Shown: positions 58,401 through 64,000 of the stretch, piece by piece | How the letters are laid out: the number at the start of each line of letters is the position of its first letter | How positions within the stretch are numbered: the stretch's first letter is position 1 | Made by a program: the position numbers and the translations under genes | From: Labyrinthula sp. Ha | Taxonomy: Eukaryota > Sar > Bigyra > Labyrinthulida > Labyrinthulaceae | Direction: 5' to 3' | Assembly: GCA_015227615.1 (NCBI GenBank) | Contig: JAALGZ010000013.1 | Coordinates: forward strand, 124,001 to 188,000 | DNA length: 64,000 nucleotides | The notes under the pieces: model-generated | Told to the model about the DNA's origin: nothing | Database searches by the model: none | Seen by the model: the letters and a program-made list of their open reading frames with translations, nothing else

Positions 58401-61400
58401 GTGCTTGAGACCTAAAGTTGAATCATTTATATCCATTAAATTCTCAGCTCATTTGTTCCTATACTACAATTATTAGGTGTTGGAAAGTTCTCACTATGAA
58501 CCAAGTTTAAAGCATTTAAATGGGCAAATAAAATTTTTATAGGCCATTCATATTTCTGTGCATTTGTTTTTATAGCGAATGATAAGGTACCTGGAGATTG
58601 TTACTACTTATATTTTCTTAGGTACAATTCCAGTACTTATTAACTTAGTAATCCAAATATTTAACAGCGTTTATTGGGTTGTGATCTATGCATCTCTTGG
58701 AATAGTTTATTAGTAGTTAATATTTTAATCTTGCTCAATTACTAACTGATTGAGGAGATATTACATATAAGTATGGAAAAAACGTTAAGAGTTCAGGCCG
58801 ATGTAGAATAAACTTAAAATGATTACCCTTTATACACAATTCTTAATAGATTCCATCCTGTGTTGAGTGAGGCATGCGACAAATATAATATGAACTACAG
58901 AAAAAATTTCAAACGGTACTTTCCTGTCAATCAATAAAAAAATAAAACCATTTTAATGATGCTTTTCTCTAAACTCTAAGATCATTGTAACTTATGCAGA
59001 GAGTTTTCCTAGTAAAGGCCTCATTAAGAAACTAATAAACTAGCCTTAAATTTCATAGTTTGTGTTATATTAGGGTTAAGATAATGGTCTATGGAAATTC
59101 TTATTCCCATTGATGTTTTAATTTCTCAATTATGTACTAAATTAACCTGCTTGCACCATTTTGTATTTGTAGGGAATTGGGAAATAGTAACTATAGCACT
59201 AAAACATATCATTAGACGAAAGAAATTAGCATAATAATGTTCTGCAAGACATCAAGAAAGTTTTCCCAAGAACGCAAATAGAATATTAGAAGTTAATTGC
59301 TTCACATAACACAATTGTATGCGACAGGAGGACCAACATTGTAGCTTGTTTTCACTAGAGGCTCCGACACCAACTCCTAGTGGGAACAGTGGGCGCTCAA
59401 ATAGGAGTATGACTAGGTATGAAAAGCTAGTAAAATGCAACATGTGAAAGGTATTAATACTTGAGAAGTATTTCCATTACTTGTAACGGGTTACTTATTT
59501 CCATATCCTTGGTTTATGGAGAGAATGGGAAATTTTAAACCTATACATATCAGCATAACCTGATTAATTCAGGACTTTTACAGACGATATTTGGTTACTT
59601 TGATGTGGAGAAGAAGAGATGGATAGCTCGAGAATTTTGAAGTTGTATGCATATATATCTTATAAACAAAATGGTTGTTATTCTATGAATGGAGCAATAG
59701 TACTCTAAGCTATATTCATCATCGACTAGCGCTTCTGATAGTTTCTTGGAGCTTTTGTGCTAAATGGGTTCATATATTTTCAGCTTCATCTTTGACTTGA
59801 AAAACTTTATTCGACGGCTTCTATATTTAATGTAGCTGTTACTAGTTCTTGAATAGAATATATCCCCTTGCATATCATTCAAGGGGCCAAAGAAGTACAT
59901 TTCTTGTTAAACGAGTTTCTACAGCTTGTTTCCTAAATAGTTTGACGCTTAGTTAGTTTAAAGCTGTTGCAAGAGACTTGACTAAGCACTTCAACTGCCA
60001 GTAATATTGCTACACCTACAGCCTCTTACAAGAGTTCGTCGCATACATGACTTTAGGGTTTTTAATTTTAACATTCCATGTTTAAGAATAATATTGTCGC
60101 AGGAAGGCACAAGTGCATTTAGGTCACATAGATTTTAACTTGATCTTGCAAACTTTAGAACTCTAGCTCTCATATCGTAGGTAACTTTTGGGGTAATCAA
60201 TTGTTCGTTCCTATACAAAGACTGACTTCTTCTGTCTTTGTGTATAGTTTCACTATAATTCACTTCGGCTAACGGTGTCTATTTACAGCCTTTACTTTGC
60301 AAAAACACTTGCTCTACCCATCTCTGGCTATATCTATTAAGTGCAAGTTTTGGGCAGGGTATAAGAAAACCTTAAGCTTGACATAAGGAAAATATAAATT
60401 TTCATGTCAATGCAGCATGTGTAAACTTAGAATTTCGGTAAAATAAAAAAAAATGATTTAAATCCGCTGACTGCAATTTTCAAGATAAAAGTCCTGTTTC
60501 TTTTTCAAACTTCTACATTAATAACCTGTAGCTCCATTCAGCAAGTAAAGAACTGCTCCATCTTTACTTGTTTCTGAAATCCAACTTGGAAACATCAATA
60601 AGCTACTTGCTTTGGTCAACATTTGCTCTTAATATGAACTTAGAAACCTTGCAATTAGTCTTTCACGGGAGATGGAGATAGTGTCTTCTTACTCCTTTTG
60701 ATGGCATTGAGGAGGTGTAACAGGCTTGACTTAATTTACAGTACATTGACTTTTTTCTTAGTTGAAGCCACATTCATGGGTCTTCTGCCATAGCGACAGA
60801 TATTAAGTAGGATTCAACAAAGCAATGTCTAGCTCCGACAATGTAAAGTGAAAATTTAACGCGAATTTAGCTCTAGATACGCAGGATGTGTTTTATTACG
60901 GCTTTAGCCCTTTTTGCAAGCTTGAAGTTAGCACTCTAGTCAATGAAAATCCTTTAGGTTGACTCATCCCTACTTTTCTCTCATAGTTAACAACGCTATA
61001 AAGTATTGAAGAACTGCAATTTTAAGATGCTGCAAAGATTATTATCGAAATCAAACACAGGTGCCACTGCTGAGTGCTGTCAGCAAGAGCCTGCCATACC
61101 TGTTCTATTCGAAACAAGTTTTTCTTCTGTTTCTTGTGTTGCAGCAACTAATATTACCTCAATTAATTATGTTCATAACCTTATCTTAGTACATAATAGT
61201 AAAGAAATATTCCTATTTGGGACAGAAAACTAATGATATTTTAGTGTGTACCTCATCGAACTGTATTATTTGTATTTCCTTTTCTTTTCAGATTTACCAT
61301 ATCTAACGATTAAAAGCAGACTGAGTTTACCCGCAATATGAAAATCATTTTTATTATTGGTTAGATTCATTTTACTAGCCAATCATATTGTAGAAATATT

Positions 61401-61598
61401 CAATATATATCTGTATTCTAATATTACTTGATCTCTCACTCTTTTTTGGCGTCAAGAAAAACAACTATCACTCTCGTTTCAGAGTCGAAGTATAGAATTT
61501 AGCTGCTGAAATAGTAACTTTCGTGTTGGCTTTCTTACTCTGATACTTCCAGTTTGAAAATAGAAAAAAAAACATTCTTTATACTATCAGTCAAAAAA
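55464..61598. other. 6.1-kb gene-poor region
   Basis: No gene or RNA is recognised. Short open frames (for example 61006-61233) have no motif. A long imperfect hairpin lies at 60211-60247: arms CTATACAAAGAC and GTCTTTGTGTATAG around a 9-11 base loop. Confidence 0.45.
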
Positions 61599-63167
61599 AT
61601 GAGTGAACTCGACACAGAATATTTACTTGGTAACTGTTCATACACTTATCTCGAGTATATAAGTGAAGGATTTCAAAAATACTCCTTGATTCACTTGATA
61701 TTTACAACAACACTCACTGTAGTTTCTCTATTCCTCTGGTACATCTTTCGCGAACAGGAGTTTCTACGCCAAAGAAGCATTCTCCTCACCCTTGCTCTCG
61801 GCTGCACAAGTCAAGGCATTTCTCTTCTTGTATCTGATACAACACGTTACTTTGGACAAACAATTGTCTCCTGCTCTGCCCATTCTATTCTTACAATCCT
61901 ACCCTTGCTTCTCTGGACTTTACTCTTAATCTACAGACTTTTTCGGGTGATTGTTCAGTTCAAACTCAGCATGAAAGTTGCATCTGCGTTGAAAAAAGCT
62001 GGGGGATTATTTTCTGTACGCAATACAAGAAGAACGTTTCTTGAAGTTAAGCGGAAAAGAAATAGTGGTGCATCTTTAGGTGGACGAAGTATTCTCAGTG
62101 CATCTACAAAACGAGTTACAATGATAGAAACAAGTAATCCAAGTTTTAGAGCACTTCCTTCAAAAGCACCAAGTAGAAAAATAAGTATTGCACCAACTTT
62201 TGGTGTTGTTGAAATTGAAAATTCAACACTTGAGCAGTTTTGTTTTGGTTGTGGAGCAACATCTCTTCTTCTAATTTCTGGGGTTATTCTTTTACTTGCA
62301 GCGATTGGAAGCTATGCAAAGGAATTATGTCCAATATTGGATGAAGACAACTGTTTACCAGCAGAGGAAGCTTTTCTTTTGAATAATACAAAAATAAATA
62401 TTATAATTCACGGAGTATTCTGTGGGATAGGACTACTTATCTTTCTTCGTGCGAGTTTACTAAGAGAGTACCAGGATCCTTTTAATATTATCCTAGAACT
62501 TCAACTCTCCATTATGCCTCCTATTGTTCTTGTTGGTCTTTATCTCTACTTCATTCTTTCAGATAGATTTTCTCTACAAACTCATCTCGATGTTTCTAAC
62601 CCAGATTCAACTGTTGATTTTCAATACGAGTTGCTCCTGGAATATGCTTGTTTATATTTAACAGCTGTGTTAATTTGGTGGCCAGGTGCATATGTGCTTT
62701 TCCAGAGTTTAATTTTTTCTAGACGAGTTGAATCTACTGGTCTTACGCTTCTATCTATCTTACAGGATCCAGAAGGAAAAGATTTATTTAGAGAGCATTT
62801 GATCAGTGAGTTCTCAGTAGAGAACTTATATTTTTATGAAGCTGCTTCTTTATGGAGAGATCAGTATCATGAAATAGCGCACAGGTATCATTATAGAACT
62901 GCACAGAAACTTTTCAATACAATGATTAGGAGAGAAGTACAGCTTCAGATTAATATATCAGACCAAGTGTACCAAGAAATTGAAGATGAGCTTTTAAGTG
63001 GGAGGGTTAGTGAGTCTTTGTTTGACAATGCAATAGATCAAGTATTTGATCTAATGGATTTTGACTCTTTTCCTCGATTTAAACAATCTGCTGATTATAA
63101 AGCATATGTTGATGCGCAAAGTTCACAAATTTATTCTCCTGGTATATTTCGAAGCTATCGAATGTGA
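61599..63167 (+). CDS. 7TM receptor-like protein with C-terminal RGS domain
   Basis: Read from the ATG at 61599 it has 522 residues, single exon. Seven hydrophobic segments are visible: IHLIFTTTLTVVSLFLWYIF; SILLTLALGCTSQGISLLVS; ILTILPLLLWTLLLIYRLF; FGCGATSLLLISGVILLLAA; INIIIHGVFCGIGLLIFL; LSIMPPIVLVGLYLYFIL; YACLYLTAVLIWWPGAYVLF. A long basic, Ser-rich loop separates the third and fourth. Residues about 383-503 form an RGS domain: ILQDPEGKDLFREHLISEFS, VENLYFYEAASLWRD, then SESLFDNAIDQVFDLM and FPRFKQSADYKAY. RGS domains speed GTP hydrolysis by G-alpha; the 7TM-RGS layout is known from plants, fungi and protists. It implies that this organism has heterotrimeric G-proteins. It is convergent with the ShK-domain gene. 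Confidence 0.9.
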   Translation: MSELDTEYLLGNCSYTYLEYISEGFQKYSLIHLIFTTTLTVVSLFLWYIFREQEFLRQRSILLTLALGCTSQGISLLVSDTTRYFGQTIVSCSAHSILTILPLLLWTLLLIYRLFRVIVQFKLSMKVASALKKAGGLFSVRNTRRTFLEVKRKRNSGASLGGRSILSASTKRVTMIETSNPSFRALPSKAPSRKISIAPTFGVVEIENSTLEQFCFGCGATSLLLISGVILLLAAIGSYAKELCPILDEDNCLPAEEAFLLNNTKINIIIHGVFCGIGLLIFLRASLLREYQDPFNIILELQLSIMPPIVLVGLYLYFILSDRFSLQTHLDVSNPDSTVDFQYELLLEYACLYLTAVLIWWPGAYVLFQSLIFSRRVESTGLTLLSILQDPEGKDLFREHLISEFSVENLYFYEAASLWRDQYHEIAHRYHYRTAQKLFNTMIRREVQLQINISDQVYQEIEDELLSGRVSESLFDNAIDQVFDLMDFDSFPRFKQSADYKAYVDAQSSQIYSPGIFRSYRM

Positions 63168-63328
63168 GAAATATGGGCACTAAATTTTTTAAATTGAAAA
63201 ATTTGTGAGGTTCTTTTGAGTAGTATGTTTATTATCTGTGTGTTTGGTAGAAACGTAGAAATGTGAGTTTCATACTATTATTATTTTTCCTTTCATTTAA
63301 TATTTAACTACTTTATGAATATATGGAA

Positions 63329-64000
63329 TTAACTCCCTCTGTTTCTAAGACCAAAAGCAACAAAGAGAATAAACAATACTCCTAAAATACCCAAAGAAAT
63401 AGGTAGTGTATCATTATTTTTCTTTTCTCTTGGCACAACATATGGTTCATCATCATCAATTTCTGGAAGTGTAACATTAGACTCATCAGGACAATAGTCA
63501 CATGTCTTTGGGCATCTATACCTAATTACCTCATCTTCCTCACAAGTATGTGCAACTTCTTCACAAGACGCAGGTATCCCATCAGGAAAAAATAAACTAC
63601 TCAATTCCATATCTTTACATCCAGTAGTTGGAAAACTTGTAGGAGGTGGTGTAGGCTCTGTAACTTCATCTTCTGGAAAAACAACTCCAAGCTCTGTTGC
63701 CGCAATACATCTTAAAGATGCCTCCATACCAGCAAAGAGTTCCGCATTACTTGGGATAATATTTGTAGAATTTGGTTGAAAGGAATCTCCACGAACTTCT
63801 GCAGCAAAAGAGTACAAGACTCCAGCTTCTAAGTACGCCCAATCTAAAGATCCACCAGAAGCAATGAACACAGTACCACTTGCACTACCAAATCTCCACC
63901 GTTCTCCATCGACTTCTTCAATCGCATCAACAGCAGCTTCACTACAAGTCATCATCTTATCAAAATCATCTTGTGGTGGAACTTGAAAGTACCCGCTGTA
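63329..64000 (-). CDS. ShK-domain type I membrane protein, 5' end beyond the window
   Basis: The minus-strand frame stays open to the window edge (at least 223 residues), so the start is outside. The visible part has an extracellular-looking region with N-glycosylation motifs and spaced Cys, a Thr/Pro-rich linker (EPTPPPTSFPTT), then a six-cysteine ShK-like module running from CKDMELSS through ASCEEVAHTC to RYRCPKTCDYC. A basic REKK stretch and one membrane helix (LPISLGILGVLFILFVAFGL) precede a short RNRGS tail. ShK domains occur in secreted and cell-surface proteins of animals, plants and protists; here an adhesion or protease-associated surface role is possible but unproven. Confidence 0.75.
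   Translation of the reverse strand, partial: YSGYFQVPPQDDFDKMMTCSEAAVDAIEEVDGERWRFGSASGTVFIASGGSLDWAYLEAGVLYSFAAEVRGDSFQPNSTNIIPSNAELFAGMEASLRCIAATELGVVFPEDEVTEPTPPPTSFPTTGCKDMELSSLFFPDGIPASCEEVAHTCEEDEVIRYRCPKTCDYCPDESNVTLPEIDDDEPYVVPREKKNNDTLPISLGILGVLFILFVAFGLRNRGS

Noticed and set aside
1-64000. CRISPR array, bacterial operon, organelle genome or variant genetic code
   Set aside because: No regularly spaced repeats; spliced genes, nuclear tRNAs with Pol III features and use of all three stops as terminators fit an ordinary nuclear genome.
1-64000. Retrovirus-like, LTR, Polinton or other viral remnants
   Set aside because: No gag, integrase, capsid, envelope or long terminal direct repeats were recognised; the only reverse-transcriptase remnant is LINE-like.

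Overview
This window is nuclear DNA from a unicellular eukaryote. It is AT-rich, uses the standard genetic code (TAA, TAG and TGA all end genes), and carries a MICOS subunit, a mitochondrial aldehyde dehydrogenase, a PP2A catalytic subunit, a 7TM-RGS protein, a MULE DNA transposon and LINE remnants. The most telling trait is the spliceosomal introns: almost all that can be placed by reading-frame continuity are 29 to 32 nt long. Introns this short are known from a few protist lineages. I cannot name the lineage; a stramenopile, alveolate or rhizarian protist is a guess.

Layout: (1) 1-11.6 kb is fairly gene-dense, with an Fcf2-type rRNA-processing factor, an MIT/MIM1-like ESCRT-type protein, tRNA-Arg(UCG), a divergent protein kinase with one 32-nt intron, and a split gene for two dsRBDs followed by a degenerate RNase III domain. 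(2) 11.6-16.1 kb has a GRDP/DUF1399 gene on the minus strand and, about 300 bp from its start codon, a nearly complete MULE with terminal inverted repeats and a 10-bp target duplication. (3) 18.8-21.3 kb holds decayed LINE fragments. (4) 21.5-24.4 kb has an RG-rich tandem-CCCC-finger protein tail to tail with a five-exon PP2A catalytic subunit. (5) 30.2-31.3 kb has an eight-exon CPPED1-like phosphatase, which looks like noise unless its seven tiny introns are removed. (6) 31.5-40.3 kb has a truncated, inverted copy of a phytanoyl-CoA dioxygenase-like gene about 7 kb from its intact parent. (7) 48-50 kb has tRNA-Pro(UGG) and methylmalonate-semialdehyde dehydrogenase with two 30-nt introns. (8) 53-55.5 kb has MIC10 tail to tail with an internally duplicated, roughly 12-TM protein. 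(9) 61.6-64 kb has a 7TM-RGS protein tail to tail with an ShK-domain membrane protein that runs off the window.

Coding sequence is roughly a quarter of the window. Genes sit in small islands, often convergent pairs, separated by gene-poor stretches of 2-8 kb. There is no operon-like functional grouping. Mitochondrial genes (MIC10, MMSDH), signalling genes (PP2A, RGS, kinase, CPPED1) and RNA-processing genes (Fcf2, dsRBD/RNase III-like, CCCC-finger) are interspersed.

The most novel items are the uniform 29-32 nt introns, the dsRBD-dsRBD-dead RNase III protein, the two-fold repeated 12-TM protein, the tandem CCCC-finger protein and the unevenly diverged PhyH pseudogene. No retrovirus-like, LTR, Polinton or viral element was recognised.
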